Shown piece after piece: positions 1 through 8,958 of a stretch of 62,321 nucleotides of DNA. This DNA is from an uncultured Pelagibacteraceae bacterium (GTDB lineage Bacteria > Pseudomonadota > Alphaproteobacteria > Pelagibacterales > Pelagibacteraceae). The DNA is taken from the NCBI GenBank assembly GCA_902552345.1, contig CACDGO010000005.1, positions 1 through 62,321 of the forward strand. The letters are read 5' to 3'. Made by a program: the position numbers and the translations under genes. The notes under the pieces were generated by a model. The model did no database searches. It saw only the letters and a program-made list of their open reading frames with translations, and was not told the origin of the DNA. Numbering within the stretch: position 1 is the stretch's first letter; every line of letters begins with the position of its first letter.

Positions 1-22
1 AAATATATTATAAGTTTATACC

Positions 23-1168
23 ATGAGTTTTTCTTTAATTATTCTTGCTGGAGGTAATAGCCATAGATTTAGGTCTAATATAGGCAAACCATATCAAAAA
101 ATAGCAGGCAAATCATTAATTGAAATAAACCTAAATAAAGCAACTAAATTTAAACAAATTAAAAAGTTCGTTCTTGTTTATAATAAAAAAGACTTAAAAC
201 GAGTGAAATCTCTTAAACTTAAAAATGTAAAACTTGTTGTCGGAGGAAATAATAGACAACAATCTACTTATAATGCTCTAAAATACTTAGCAAGTCAAAA
301 AGGGGTATCTAAAGTATTAATACATGATGTAGCTAGACCAAATTTTTCGACAAAACTTTTAAAAGCCATATTAAGAAATATGAGAAATCACAGAGCAGTT
401 GTTCCCAAATTAAAAATACAAGATGCAATAAAACAAAAAATAGACTCTAGTAACGAAGAATACATAGTAGGGAAAAAAAGAGATGATTTATTTTTAACTC
501 AAACACCACAAGCATTTAATTTAAAGGAAATATATTATCTGCATAAAACTAACTTTGGCAAATATAAAGATGATGATATCTCTTTGTATATGGATCTTAA
601 TAAAGTTAAGTTTATTGATGGAGAAAAAAATAATTTTAAAATTACTGACAAATTAGATTTTGAAAATTTAAGGAACATTTATAAATCCAAACAAAGTGTT
701 GGAATAGGTTTTGACGTTCATAGATTAGTTCCTAAAAGAAAACTTTTTTTAGCTGGTTTAAAAATTAAGTCTAAATTAGGAACACTGGGTCATTCTGATG
801 GTGATCCTGTTCTACATTCTATTACGGATGCAATTTTAGGAGCTTGTAAAATGGGAGATATAGGCCAATTATTTTCTGACAAAAGTAAAAAATTTAAAAA
901 CATAAGATCAACTGTTTTGCTTAAAAAGGTAATAGATAAGACTAAGTCTAAAGGATATTTTACGAATAATATTGATATAAACATTATAACTCAAACACCT
1001 AAGATAAAATACTTAAAAAATAAAATGATTGATAGTATTTCTAGGCTCTGTGAAATTTCTAAAGATCAAATTAATATAAAAGGGAAAACAACCGAAAAAT
1101 TAGGTGTTATCGGAAAAGAAAAAGCAATAGCGTGCGAAGTTATATGTTCGGTCATTAAATATGATTAA
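23..1168 (+). CDS. ispDF: IspDF, bifunctional MEP-pathway enzyme
   Basis: A fusion of two isoprenoid enzymes. The N-terminal IspD half (about 1-220) makes CDP-methylerythritol from MEP and CTP; it shows the nucleotide-binding segment LAGGNSHRFR (8-17) with Lys22, and HDVARP at 101-106. The C-terminal IspF half (about 225-381) makes MEcPP; it shows the zinc-binding D231-V-H233, H265 in a GHSDGDPVLH segment, and a KGKTTEKLG motif at 353-361. Fused IspDF is common in alphaproteobacteria and 381 aa is normal. It overlaps pgpA by 8 bases. dxr and uppS lie far away in the same window. Cytoplasmic. Confidence 0.96.
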   Translation: MSFSLIILAGGNSHRFRSNIGKPYQKIAGKSLIEINLNKATKFKQIKKFVLVYNKKDLKRVKSLKLKNVKLVVGGNNRQQSTYNALKYLASQKGVSKVLIHDVARPNFSTKLLKAILRNMRNHRAVVPKLKIQDAIKQKIDSSNEEYIVGKKRDDLFLTQTPQAFNLKEIYYLHKTNFGKYKDDDISLYMDLNKVKFIDGEKNNFKITDKLDFENLRNIYKSKQSVGIGFDVHRLVPKRKLFLAGLKIKSKLGTLGHSDGDPVLHSITDAILGACKMGDIGQLFSDKSKKFKNIRSTVLLKKVIDKTKSKGYFTNNIDINIITQTPKIKYLKNKMIDSISRLCEISKDQINIKGKTTEKLGVIGKEKAIACEVICSVIKYD

Positions 1169-1664
1169 AACCATAAATTATTTATTTGTAACATGTTTTG
1201 GTATTGGATCTTTTAGATTTGCTCCAGGAACTATAACCTCTTTAGTTACAACAATTTTTTTATACAGCCTATTCCATATAGTTAATCTATCTAGCGGTAT
1301 TATATTACTAATTTTATTTTTAGTTTTTATATATTCATTTTATGCAGTGTCCGAATATATAAAATATAATGAAAACAAAGACCCTAAAGAAGTTGTTGTA
1401 GATGAGTTTATTGGCCAATCCATTCCAATTTATCTTTATGAAATCGCACACGGAACTACGAAAGCCCCGCAGGAGTCAGTTCTATTCTATCTATATATTT
1501 TTATTTTATTCAGATTTTTTGACATCAAAAAACCATTTCCGGTAAGTTTTTTTGATAAAAAATTTAAAAATAGTTTTGGAGTAATAATAGACGACGTAGT
1601 TGCAGGTTTATATGTGGTTCTTACATTGATAATATTTATGGTAATTAAATCAAAGTTTTTCTAA
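1161..1664 (+). CDS. pgpA: Phosphatidylglycerophosphatase A
   Basis: An inner-membrane phosphatase that converts phosphatidylglycerophosphate to phosphatidylglycerol. The N-terminal GIGSFRFAPGT (14-24) and the acidic VVVDEFIGQ motif (D81, E82) with following DDVVAG segment are family hallmarks. Hydrophobic stretches at about 25-62, 105-117 and 140-162 fit a small multi-pass protein; 167 aa is typical. It sits between ispDF and pncC with overlaps of 8 bases and 1 base, so the three are probably cotranscribed. Confidence 0.93.
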   Translation: MIKTINYLFVTCFGIGSFRFAPGTITSLVTTIFLYSLFHIVNLSSGIILLILFLVFIYSFYAVSEYIKYNENKDPKEVVVDEFIGQSIPIYLYEIAHGTTKAPQESVLFYLYIFILFRFFDIKKPFPVSFFDKKFKNSFGVIIDDVVAGLYVVLTLIIFMVIKSKFF

Positions 1665-2143
1665 TGAGTTTAAATAAAAAGATAATCTCATTAATTAAAA
1701 GAAAAAAGATGAAACTTGCAATAGCGGAGTCTTGTACTGGAGGAATGTTGTCTAGCGCTATTACCTCTGTGAACGGATCATCTAAAGTATTTACTATGGG
1801 ATTAGTCACTTACTCAAATCAAGCCAAAACAACTATATTAAAAGTACCTAAAAAACTAATAAAAAAAAATGGTGCCGTAAGTGTTCATTGTTGTTTGGCT
1901 ATGGTCAATAATTTAAGTAAAATTAGTAAATCAAAAATTTGTGTTTCAATAACAGGAATAGCTGGCCCTAAAGGAGGATCTAAACAAAAACCAGTTGGAT
2001 TAGTTTATATTGGAATTAGAGTTGGAAGAAAAGTTATTGTTAATAAATGTAATTTTAAGAACAAAGGAAGAAATTTTATTCAAAAGCAAACTGTAAAAAA
2101 AACTCTGAATTTATTAGCGCAATTGATTAAACGGGATAGCTAA
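1664..2143 (+). CDS. pncC: CinA C-terminal domain protein, NMN amidase (PncC)
   Basis: Probably deamidates nicotinamide mononucleotide in pyridine nucleotide salvage. The AESCTGG motif (21-27), the GLVTYSN segment (46-52) and TGIAGPKGGS (about 107) are characteristic of the CinA C-terminal domain. At 159 aa it is the stand-alone form without the N-terminal MoCF/COG1058 domain. The start follows the pgpA stop with a 1-base overlap. The 3' end converges on and overlaps a minus-strand gene by 17 bases. Confidence 0.9.
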   Translation: MSLNKKIISLIKRKKMKLAIAESCTGGMLSSAITSVNGSSKVFTMGLVTYSNQAKTTILKVPKKLIKKNGAVSVHCCLAMVNNLSKISKSKICVSITGIAGPKGGSKQKPVGLVYIGIRVGRKVIVNKCNFKNKGRNFIQKQTVKKTLNLLAQLIKRDS

Positions 2144-2438
2144 ACTCTGGATTAACTATTACATCTAAAAGATGAGCAGTAAAACTGTTAAGTAACAAAA
2201 AAATACCAAAAGCAATTAAATAGAGTATAAAAACTAAAAAATTTCTAGCCCGTTTTTTTTTCAATAGCTGTTTGTCTTCCGGTACCCATTCTTTACTTTT
2301 AGACTTAAAATCATAGGAAAACATCCAATAAGTTAGGTCAGTTTCGTTAGGATCACCTGTTCTTATTGTTTTAATATATGAAGATAAAAATTTAAAAGTT
2401 AAAATAAATAAGATTAATAAAGATGATATTGTAAACAT
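2127..2438 (-). CDS. Small two-TM membrane protein of unknown function
   Basis: I do not recognise this 103-aa protein. It has a hydrophobic N-terminal segment (about 3-22), a soluble middle with a cluster of basic residues (KKKRARN, 61-67), and a second hydrophobic segment (about 68-90), so it is probably an inner-membrane protein with two helices. It begins at the stop codon of the upstream Coq10/RatA-like gene and is the last gene of the minus-strand operon. It overlaps the convergent pncC by 17 bases. Tight coupling and an uninterrupted frame support it as a real gene. Confidence 0.7.
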   Translation of the reverse strand: MFTISSLLILFILTFKFLSSYIKTIRTGDPNETDLTYWMFSYDFKSKSKEWVPEDKQLLKKKRARNFLVFILYLIAFGIFLLLNSFTAHLLDVIVNPEFSYPV

Positions 2439-2881
2439 TATTTATATAATTTAATTGCTCTTTCTTCAAAAGCCTTGGCAATTTTATTTAAACCAAGCTC
2501 AAAAGATTTATTCATTATTCCATTCAAAATCGGATTTTTCAATTCAAAATCAATAAAAAATTCCAACTGTGTCGAATTGTTTACTTCCTTAAATTTCCAC
2601 TCATTTTTCAGATGTTTTAATGGTCCATCAAGATTAGTTACAATAATTGTATCTTTTTCTTTATAATAAGACACATGACTTGAGAAAGTTTCATTCAAGA
2701 TGCTCTTACCTACTTTTAAATCTCCATTAAAGGTAATAAGATCTGCACTTTCATTTCTCTCATAAATTTTACCTTCGATGCACCATGGAACAAATTCTGG
2801 ATATTTTTCAATATCTAGAACCATTTCCACTAATTGCTCTTTTTTACAAGGAATAATTTTTTTTATTGATGCGGAAGACAT
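2438..2881 (-). CDS. Coq10/RatA-type START-domain protein
   Basis: A 147-aa protein of the polyketide-cyclase/START family that includes eukaryotic Coq10 (ubiquinone-binding) and E. coli RatA. It shows the typical N-terminus in which a Cys-Lys-Lys-Glu-Gln segment leads into [13 protein letters not shown] (22-34), then alternating strands and a C-terminal amphipathic helix (about 120-140). In alphaproteobacteria this gene usually follows lipA, as here (overlap 19 bases), which favours a respiratory quinone role over a toxin role. That functional choice is inference. Confidence 0.85.
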   Translation of the reverse strand: MSSASIKKIIPCKKEQLVEMVLDIEKYPEFVPWCIEGKIYERNESADLITFNGDLKVGKSILNETFSSHVSYYKEKDTIIVTNLDGPLKHLKNEWKFKEVNNSTQLEFFIDFELKNPILNGIMNKSFELGLNKIAKAFEERAIKLYK

Positions 2882-3807
2882 TCAAACTGTTTATTTCTTG
2901 CATCTTGTAATTTTCTAAAATCTTCATCTGCGTGATAAGAAGATCTTGTAAGAGGTGATGAAGAAACAAGAAGAAAACCTTTTGTCTTTGCAATTTGCTC
3001 GAACTCTTTAAATTCATCAGGATGATAATAACGATTAAGTGGATGATGTTTGGGAGATGGTTGTAAGTATTGACCGATAGTAATAAAATCAACTTCGGCA
3101 GATTTAAGATCGTCCATAACTTGAATTACTTCTTCTTTGTTTTCACCCAAGCCAACCATAATTCCTGATTTAGTAAAAACTTTTTTGTTAAATTTTTTTG
3201 CATTTTTTAAAAGTTCTAATGAAGCAAAATAACGTGCTCCTGGTCTTACAGTAGTATAAAGTCTAGGTACTGTCTCTATATTATGGTTAAATACGTCTAA
3301 ATCAGCTTTTAAAATTATTTTGTAAGAATCTCCTTTTCTCAAAAAGTCAGGAGTTAAGACTTCTATAGATGTTTTTGGATTTTTATCTCTTGTAGCTTTA
3401 ACAACTTTGTAAAAATGTTCTGATCCCCCATCATCTAAATCATCTCTGTCTACAGATGTAATTACAACATGTTTCAAATTTAAATTTTGAACAGCTCTTG
3501 CGATTTTAGCTGGTTCAAAAATATCTAGCTCTGTTGGTTTCCCAGTTTTGACATCACAAAATGCACATGCTCTGGTACACGTGTCTCCCATAATCATAAA
3601 TGTGGCATGTTTTTTACTCCAACACTCAGTTATATTTGGGCAATTAGCTTCCTGACAGACAGTGACTAGATTATTTTGATTAACAACTTGTTTAGTTTGA
3701 AAGAAAATTTGAGAATCTACTATTTTTGACCTTATCCATTCAGGTTTCTTTTTGATTGGGTTAAAAGGTTTATTAATTTTTTCTGGATGTCTTGGTTTTG
3801 AGCTCAT
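2863..3807 (-). CDS. lipA: Lipoyl synthase
   Basis: A radical-SAM enzyme that inserts two sulfurs into octanoyl groups on E2 and GcvH proteins. Both Fe-S clusters are visible: the auxiliary cluster Cys51, Cys56, Cys62 ([12 protein letters not shown]) and the radical-SAM CxxxCxxC at Cys77, Cys81, Cys84. The C-terminal R288-S-S-Y, whose Ser caps the auxiliary cluster, is present. Length 314 aa is typical. It lies between ftsB (4-base overlap) and the Coq10/RatA homologue. The pdhABC-lpd genes that often sit here in other alphaproteobacteria are not present. Confidence 0.97.
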   Translation of the reverse strand: MSSKPRHPEKINKPFNPIKKKPEWIRSKIVDSQIFFQTKQVVNQNNLVTVCQEANCPNITECWSKKHATFMIMGDTCTRACAFCDVKTGKPTELDIFEPAKIARAVQNLNLKHVVITSVDRDDLDDGGSEHFYKVVKATRDKNPKTSIEVLTPDFLRKGDSYKIILKADLDVFNHNIETVPRLYTTVRPGARYFASLELLKNAKKFNKKVFTKSGIMVGLGENKEEVIQVMDDLKSAEVDFITIGQYLQPSPKHHPLNRYYHPDEFKEFEQIAKTKGFLLVSSSPLTRSSYHADEDFRKLQDARNKQFECLPHQ

Positions 3808-4097
3808 TTTAACTTAATAATAATTTCGTCTTTTGTACCATATCTAAATTTTTCCCTATAAAGCATATCTAAATAATCCAAATCATTATTTTTAACTAAT
3901 GATATTTTTTTTTCCAAGTCTTGTAATTTATCAGTCAATATTTTTTCATCAATTTCTAATTCTTGAAATAATTTTTTTTTATCAAAATAAGAAATTAATC
4001 CTCTTTCACCTCCAATTAAATTAATTCCAATATAAAGAGTTAAAAAAATATTTAATAATATAAATTTTTTTTTCTTTAAACTTTCAATAAGTCGCAT
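3804..4097 (-). CDS. ftsB: FtsB/DivIC-type septum formation initiator
   Basis: A 97-aa single-pass membrane protein with one N-terminal transmembrane helix (about 12-30) and a following coiled coil (about 38-70) rich in Leu, Lys and Glu. The C-terminal end, containing [13 protein letters not shown] (75-87), resembles the conserved region of the DivIC/FtsB family that links FtsL and FtsQ at the division septum. Its place directly after eno (3-base gap) is the usual alphaproteobacterial and gammaproteobacterial position. Sequence similarity alone is weak; the call leans on topology and synteny. Confidence 0.82.
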   Translation of the reverse strand: MRLIESLKKKKFILLNIFLTLYIGINLIGGERGLISYFDKKKLFQELEIDEKILTDKLQDLEKKISLVKNNDLDYLDMLYREKFRYGTKDEIIIKLK

Positions 4098-4100
4098 GAG

Positions 4101-5357
4101 TTAGATTCTAGCCATTTTTGCTTGATTTCCAAGTTCTTCTTCAATGCGTAATAACCTATTGTATTTTGCTACTCTTTCAGATCTTGCCAAAGATCCAGTT
4201 TTAATTTGAGAGGACATTGTCGCGGAGGCCAAATCAGCAATAAATGTATCTTCGGTATCCCCTGATCTGTGAGAAATGATAGTATTAAAATCTGCATCTT
4301 TTGCCATTGAAATTACCTGTAAAGTTTCAGTCAAAGTGCCTATTTGATTTGGTTTTACTAAAATACAATTTGCTGACTTTTCTTTTATTCCCTTGCTTAA
4401 GCGTTTTGCATTTGTAACAAACAAATCATCTCCAACAATTTGAATATTTTTACCTAATTCATTTGTAATTTTTTTCCACGATTCCCAATCCTCTTCAGCA
4501 AAAGGATCCTCAATTGATTTAATTGGATAACTAGATATAAGTTTTTTATAATAATTAATATTATCTTCAACTGATGTGTAATTTTTAGATTGAATTGAGT
4601 ACTCTCCTTTTTCATTAATTAATTCATTAGCAGCTACATCGAGACAAATAACTATATCTTTTCCTGGTTTTAAATTTGACTTTTCTATTGCATTTACAAT
4701 TAACTCCAAGGCTTGCTCATTTGTATTAATTGATGGGGCAAATCCCCCTTCATCGCCAACATTTGTAAGCATTTTGTTTGATTTTAATAATTTCTTCAAA
4801 TTTTGTATGACAACATAACATTTTTCAATAGCATCCATAAAATTTTTAGCTGAGTCAGGTCTAATCATAAATTCTTGAATATTTAGGTCATTATCAGCAT
4901 GCGCGCCACCATTAATAATATTCATTAACGGTATGGGTAAAGAAAAAGTGTTACCTAAATATTTAAATAATGATTTTTTATTTGATATAGCTGAACATTT
5001 TGAATTAGCTAGTGAGACTGCTAGAGTAGCATTAGCTCCCAAATTTTTTTTATTCTCACTTCCATCTAAATCTAATAAAGCTTTATCAATTTTTTTTTGG
5101 TCATCTGACTCGAAACCTTGAAGTTTATCTGAAATTTTATTATTTATATTTTCAACTGCTATATTTACACTTTTGCCTAAAAATTTATTCTTGTCCTGAT
5201 CTCTTAATTCGTGTGCTTCAAATGCACCGGTCGATGCACCTGATGGAGAAATTGCACTGGCAGAAATATTATTTTCTAAAAAAACTTCTGCTTCCACCGT
5301 TGGATTTCCTCTGCTATCAAAAACCTGTCTGCCTTTTATACTTTTAATTTTTGCCAT
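4101..5357 (-). CDS. eno: Enolase
   Basis: Converts 2-phosphoglycerate to phosphoenolpyruvate. It shows the N-terminal RQVFDSRGNPTVE segment (10-22), the metal-ligand motifs IEDPFAEEDW and GDDLFVTN, the catalytic Lys in KPNQIGT, and SHRSGDTED near the C-terminus. At 418 aa it is near family length. It sits two bases after kdsA, which consumes the product PEP. Cytoplasmic; probably one operon from tpiA onward. Confidence 0.97.
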   Translation of the reverse strand: MAKIKSIKGRQVFDSRGNPTVEAEVFLENNISASAISPSGASTGAFEAHELRDQDKNKFLGKSVNIAVENINNKISDKLQGFESDDQKKIDKALLDLDGSENKKNLGANATLAVSLANSKCSAISNKKSLFKYLGNTFSLPIPLMNIINGGAHADNDLNIQEFMIRPDSAKNFMDAIEKCYVVIQNLKKLLKSNKMLTNVGDEGGFAPSINTNEQALELIVNAIEKSNLKPGKDIVICLDVAANELINEKGEYSIQSKNYTSVEDNINYYKKLISSYPIKSIEDPFAEEDWESWKKITNELGKNIQIVGDDLFVTNAKRLSKGIKEKSANCILVKPNQIGTLTETLQVISMAKDADFNTIISHRSGDTEDTFIADLASATMSSQIKTGSLARSERVAKYNRLLRIEEELGNQAKMARI

Positions 5358-5359
5358 TA

Positions 5360-6181
5360 TTATTTTACTATCTTATCGATCTCAGTAAGTTTTTTTAACA
5401 AAGTTTTTACTTCATTTAATGGAACCATGTTTGGACCATCTGAAGGTGCATTATCTGGATCCTCATGCGTTTCCATGAAAATTGCTCCTACACCAACAGC
5501 AATAGCTGCACTAGCCAAATAAGGAACAAATTCTCTTTGTCCACCACTTTTCTCTCCCATGCCACCTGGTTGTTGTACTGAATGAGTTGCATCAAATACA
5601 ATTGGAAATCCGAATTTCGACATTATAGGTATGGCTCTCATGTCTGAAACAAGAGTATTGTAACCAAAGCTCGCTCCTCTTTCTGTAATTAAAATATTTT
5701 TATTCCCGGAGTCTTCTATTTTTTTTATTACATTAGCCATATCCCACGGAGCTAAAAATTGTCCTTTTTTAACATTAATTATTTTACCAGTTTTTGCTGC
5801 AGCAACTAATAAATCGGTTTGTCTACATAAGAATGCTGGAATTTGAAGTACATCCACATGATTAGAAACTACAGAGCATTGTTCGACTGTATGAACGTCA
5901 GTTAAAACTGGGACACCAACTTCTTTTCTAATTTTATCGAAAATGGGAAGTGATTTTTCCAAACCTAATCCTCTTTTTCCTTTTAAACTCGTTCTATTAG
6001 CTTTATCAAAAGAAGTTTTGTAAATAAGATTAATACCTAATTCGCTTGTAATTTTTTTAAGTTCCTTTGAAATCTTTATAGCGTGCTCTTCGCTTTCAAG
6101 CTGACAAGGGCCAGCAATTAGAGTAAATGGTTTATTGTTAGCGATCTCAAAATTAGAACATTTTACTTTATGATTATTCAT
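5360..6181 (-). CDS. kdsA: KDO-8-phosphate synthase
   Basis: Condenses PEP with arabinose 5-phosphate to KDO 8-phosphate for LPS inner core. The segments [10 protein letters not shown] (21-30), [32 protein letters not shown] and [11 protein letters not shown] are family hallmarks. A Cys is present in the AGPCQLE segment. At 273 aa it is full length. It starts 4 bases inside the pyrG end (ATGA-type overlap) and is followed by eno, so carbon flow and gene order match. Confidence 0.97.
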   Translation of the reverse strand: MNNHKVKCSNFEIANNKPFTLIAGPCQLESEEHAIKISKELKKITSELGINLIYKTSFDKANRTSLKGKRGLGLEKSLPIFDKIRKEVGVPVLTDVHTVEQCSVVSNHVDVLQIPAFLCRQTDLLVAAAKTGKIINVKKGQFLAPWDMANVIKKIEDSGNKNILITERGASFGYNTLVSDMRAIPIMSKFGFPIVFDATHSVQQPGGMGEKSGGQREFVPYLASAAIAVGVGAIFMETHEDPDNAPSDGPNMVPLNEVKTLLKKLTEIDKIVK

Positions 6182-7800
6182 TTTGTCTTATTAATTTTTG
6201 CGGCCTTTATAAATGATGAGAATAAAGGATGTGGTGATAAAGGTCTAGATTTAAATTCAGGATGAAACTGAACGCCAATAAACCAAGGATGGTTTTTCAA
6301 TTCTATAATTTCTGGTAATTTGTTGTCTGGAGATAAACCTGAAAAAATCATACCTTTGTTTTCAAAATCTTTTTTATAGTTTATGTTAACTTCATATCTA
6401 TGACGGTGTCTTTCATTTATTTTCACTGAATTGTAAATTTTGCTTATTTTTGTGTCTTTTTTAAGTCTTGCTTCATAACTACCTAAACGCATTGTTCCGC
6501 CTAAATCTTTGTCAGTGCCCTTCATCAATTTTCCATCTTTTGTCCATTCACTCATAAGTCCAACTACTGATGCTTTAGATGGTCCAAATTCACTTGATGT
6601 TGCTTTTTTTATATTTAATTCATTTCTAGCGAATTCAATCACTGCCATTTGCATGCCAAAGCAGATTCCTAAGAAAGGAATTTTGTTCAATCTTGCATAA
6701 TTAATAGCTGCTATTTTTCCTTCTGTGCCTCTTTTACCAAATCCTCCTGGTATCAAAATTCCAGATACTCCTTTAAGTTTATTTTTAATTTCACTTGGTT
6801 TTAAAAAGTCAGACTCAATTCTTATTAAATTCACTTTTAAATTATTTGCTATTCCACCATGTGTTAAAGCCTCATCTAAAGATTTATATGCATCTTTAAG
6901 CTCAACATACTTACCAATTAATGCTATGTTAACTTTATTTTTTGCGTTCAAAACTAAATGGGTAATTTTTTTCCAAGGAGAAAGATTAACTTTTTTCTTA
7001 AATTTAATTTTAAAAAATCTTAATACTCTTTCATCTAATTTCTCTTTATTAAAACTTATCGGAGCTTCATAAATTGTTTTTACGTCCACAGTTTCTGTAA
7101 CATTTTCTATTTCAACGTTGCAAAATAATGAAATTTTCTTTCTTTGATCTAAAGGTATAGATCTTTCAGATCTGCAAATAATAATATCTGGTTGAATACC
7201 TATGCTCCTTAATTCTTTTACTGAATGTTGGGTTGGTTTTGTTTTTATCTCATCAGAGGCCTTCATGTAAGGAACTAAAGTTAGGTGAATGAATAGTGTA
7301 TTTTTTTTGCCAATTTCATTAGAAAATTGTCTTATAGCTTCTAAAAAAGGTAGACTTTCAATGTCTCCAACAGTGCCTCCTATTTCACAAATTACAAAAT
7401 CTTCTTTATTAGCGTCGTTTCTTATAAACTCTTTAATTCTATTAGTAATGTGGGGAATTACTTGAACAGTTTTACCTAAATATCTTCCTTGTCGTTCTCT
7501 TTTTAAAACGTCATTGTATATTTTTCCTGTAGTAATATTGTCTGACTTTTTTGCTGAAATTCCTGAAAATCTTTCATAGTGGCCTAAATCTAAATCAGTT
7601 TCCGCACCGTCATCTGTAACGAAAACTTCACCGTGCTGAAAAGGACTCATTGTTCCAGGATCAACATTCAAATATGGATCTAATTTTCTAATTCTTACTT
7701 TATAACCTCGAGATTGAAGTAAATAAGCTAATGATGCTGATGATAATCCTTTTCCTAAAGATGAGACCACGCCGCCAGTTACGAATATGTATCGCGCCAT
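6178..7800 (-). CDS. pyrG: CTP synthase
   Basis: Makes CTP from UTP, ATP and glutamine. The N-terminal synthetase domain starts with [13 protein letters not shown] (6-18, P-loop) and continues through [21 protein letters not shown]. The C-terminal glutamine amidotransferase domain has the nucleophile Cys in FLGICFGMQ and the His-Glu pair in FHPEF. At 540 aa it is normal. It is second or third in the tpiA-secG-pyrG-kdsA-eno operon. Confidence 0.97.
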   Translation of the reverse strand: MARYIFVTGGVVSSLGKGLSSASLAYLLQSRGYKVRIRKLDPYLNVDPGTMSPFQHGEVFVTDDGAETDLDLGHYERFSGISAKKSDNITTGKIYNDVLKRERQGRYLGKTVQVIPHITNRIKEFIRNDANKEDFVICEIGGTVGDIESLPFLEAIRQFSNEIGKKNTLFIHLTLVPYMKASDEIKTKPTQHSVKELRSIGIQPDIIICRSERSIPLDQRKKISLFCNVEIENVTETVDVKTIYEAPISFNKEKLDERVLRFFKIKFKKKVNLSPWKKITHLVLNAKNKVNIALIGKYVELKDAYKSLDEALTHGGIANNLKVNLIRIESDFLKPSEIKNKLKGVSGILIPGGFGKRGTEGKIAAINYARLNKIPFLGICFGMQMAVIEFARNELNIKKATSSEFGPSKASVVGLMSEWTKDGKLMKGTDKDLGGTMRLGSYEARLKKDTKISKIYNSVKINERHRHRYEVNINYKKDFENKGMIFSGLSPDNKLPEIIELKNHPWFIGVQFHPEFKSRPLSPHPLFSSFIKAAKINKTK

Positions 7801-7844
7801 GGAAGTATGTTATACTCTATATTTCTATAATTACAAAGTCTAAA

Positions 7845-8144
7845 TTACTTTGATTGAGGTATTTGTGGAAGGTTTGAATTTTTTTCCTCCTCTTTTTCTA
7901 AAACGGACTGTGTTTCACGAAACTCATCTCTAGAGATGGCTACAATCGCAATGCTGCAAATTATAAATAAAGCAGCAATTATAGAAGTGAATTTAGTTAA
8001 AAAAGTTCCAACTGATCTTGCAGATGTGAAATTATCTTGTGAAACACCTAGACCTAAAGCTCCACCCTCTGATCTTTGAAGTAAAATTACAATAATTAAT
8101 ATTACTGCTAAAATGATATTAATTAGTACCAGTAAACTTTCCAT
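7845..8144 (-). CDS. secG: SecG, Sec translocon subunit
   Basis: A 99-aa inner-membrane protein with two hydrophobic helices (about 2-22 and 51-70) separated by the conserved loop QRSEGGALGLG (23-33), the SecG signature. It has an acidic, Glu-rich tail. It helps SecYE and SecA move proteins across the membrane. The gene order tpiA-secG-pyrG is common in proteobacteria. There is a 44-base gap before pyrG. Confidence 0.93.
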   Translation of the reverse strand: MESLLVLINIILAVILIIVILLQRSEGGALGLGVSQDNFTSARSVGTFLTKFTSIIAALFIICSIAIVAISRDEFRETQSVLEKEEEKNSNLPQIPQSK

Positions 8145-8149
8145 GATGT

Positions 8150-8893
8150 CTATCTATAGTAATTCTTTATTATATCAATAAATTTTTTTGAAGATTTAGA
8201 AGCTCCACCAATCAAAAATCCATCAATTTCATGAATTTCCTTAAACATTTGGACATTGTTGCCATCAACTGATCCGCCATAAAGAACTGTAAAATTTTTT
8301 TTCTTAAATAATTTTTTTAATACTTTTTTTATGTGTATAATTGTTTTTTCAAGCTCACTTTTACTTGGTATTTTCCCTGTTCCAATAGACCAAATAGGCT
8401 CATAAGCAACAATTATGTTATTAATGTTAAATTTTTTTTTCAATACTTTGGAAATTTGATTTTGTAAAACGCTGAAGGTTTTTTTATTCTTTTTGTCTTT
8501 TTTATTTTCACCAATACAAAAAATAACTCTTAAATTATTTTTTAAAGCAAATTGAACTTTATTTTTTAACATTTCGTTTGTATCTCCCTCACTTCTATTA
8601 TCTGAATGACCTACTAAGGTATATTTAGCGCCAACACTTTTAATCATAAAAGGACTTATAGCGGCAGTATTGGAAGAGAACTGCTCCTTTTGATAACAAT
8701 TTTGAGAACCAATAGAAATACTCTTATTTTTAAAGTAATTAGCAAAAGTTTCTATAAGCGTATATGGGGGAGTAATAATAACTCTATATTTTTTACGATT
8801 TTTATCTTTTGAGTGAAAAGAATTAATTTTATTGAGTATATTTATAGATTTTGGGACACCAAACATTTTCCAGTTTCCGATAAAATATCTCAT
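8150..8893 (-). CDS. tpiA: Triosephosphate isomerase
   Basis: Interconverts dihydroxyacetone phosphate and glyceraldehyde 3-phosphate. Catalytic residues are all in place: N7 and K9 in GNWKMF, H96 in LVGHSDNR, and E165 in AYEPIWSIGTG, followed by the phosphate-binding LYGGSV. At 247 aa it is standard length. It is the first gene of the minus-strand operon and is divergent from the PpiD-like gene. It uses HSDNRSEG where most have HSERR. Confidence 0.97.
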   Translation of the reverse strand: MRYFIGNWKMFGVPKSINILNKINSFHSKDKNRKKYRVIITPPYTLIETFANYFKNKSISIGSQNCYQKEQFSSNTAAISPFMIKSVGAKYTLVGHSDNRSEGDTNEMLKNKVQFALKNNLRVIFCIGENKKDKKNKKTFSVLQNQISKVLKKKFNINNIIVAYEPIWSIGTGKIPSKSELEKTIIHIKKVLKKLFKKKNFTVLYGGSVDGNNVQMFKEIHEIDGFLIGGASKSSKKFIDIIKNYYR

Positions 8894-8921
8894 TATTTGC
8901 CTTACTATTAAATTTAATCTA

Positions 8922-8933
8922 TAGGTGTATAAT
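8922..8933 (+). promoter_or_regulatory. Candidate -10 region for the PpiD-like/trp run
   Basis: The 65-base divergent gap between tpiA and the PpiD-like gene holds a perfect TATAAT at 8928-8933, 25 bases before the ATG at 8959. No convincing -35 hexamer stands 16-18 bases upstream. The opposite strand has a TATAGAT-like box that could serve tpiA. No start site has been mapped. Confidence 0.35.
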
Positions 8934-8958
8934 TTTTAAAACTTAATAAATTATAATA

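Noticed and set aside
6725-7072. Plus-strand frame of 115 residues inside pyrG
   Set aside because: Antisense shadow of the CTP synthase gene with no motif or start context.
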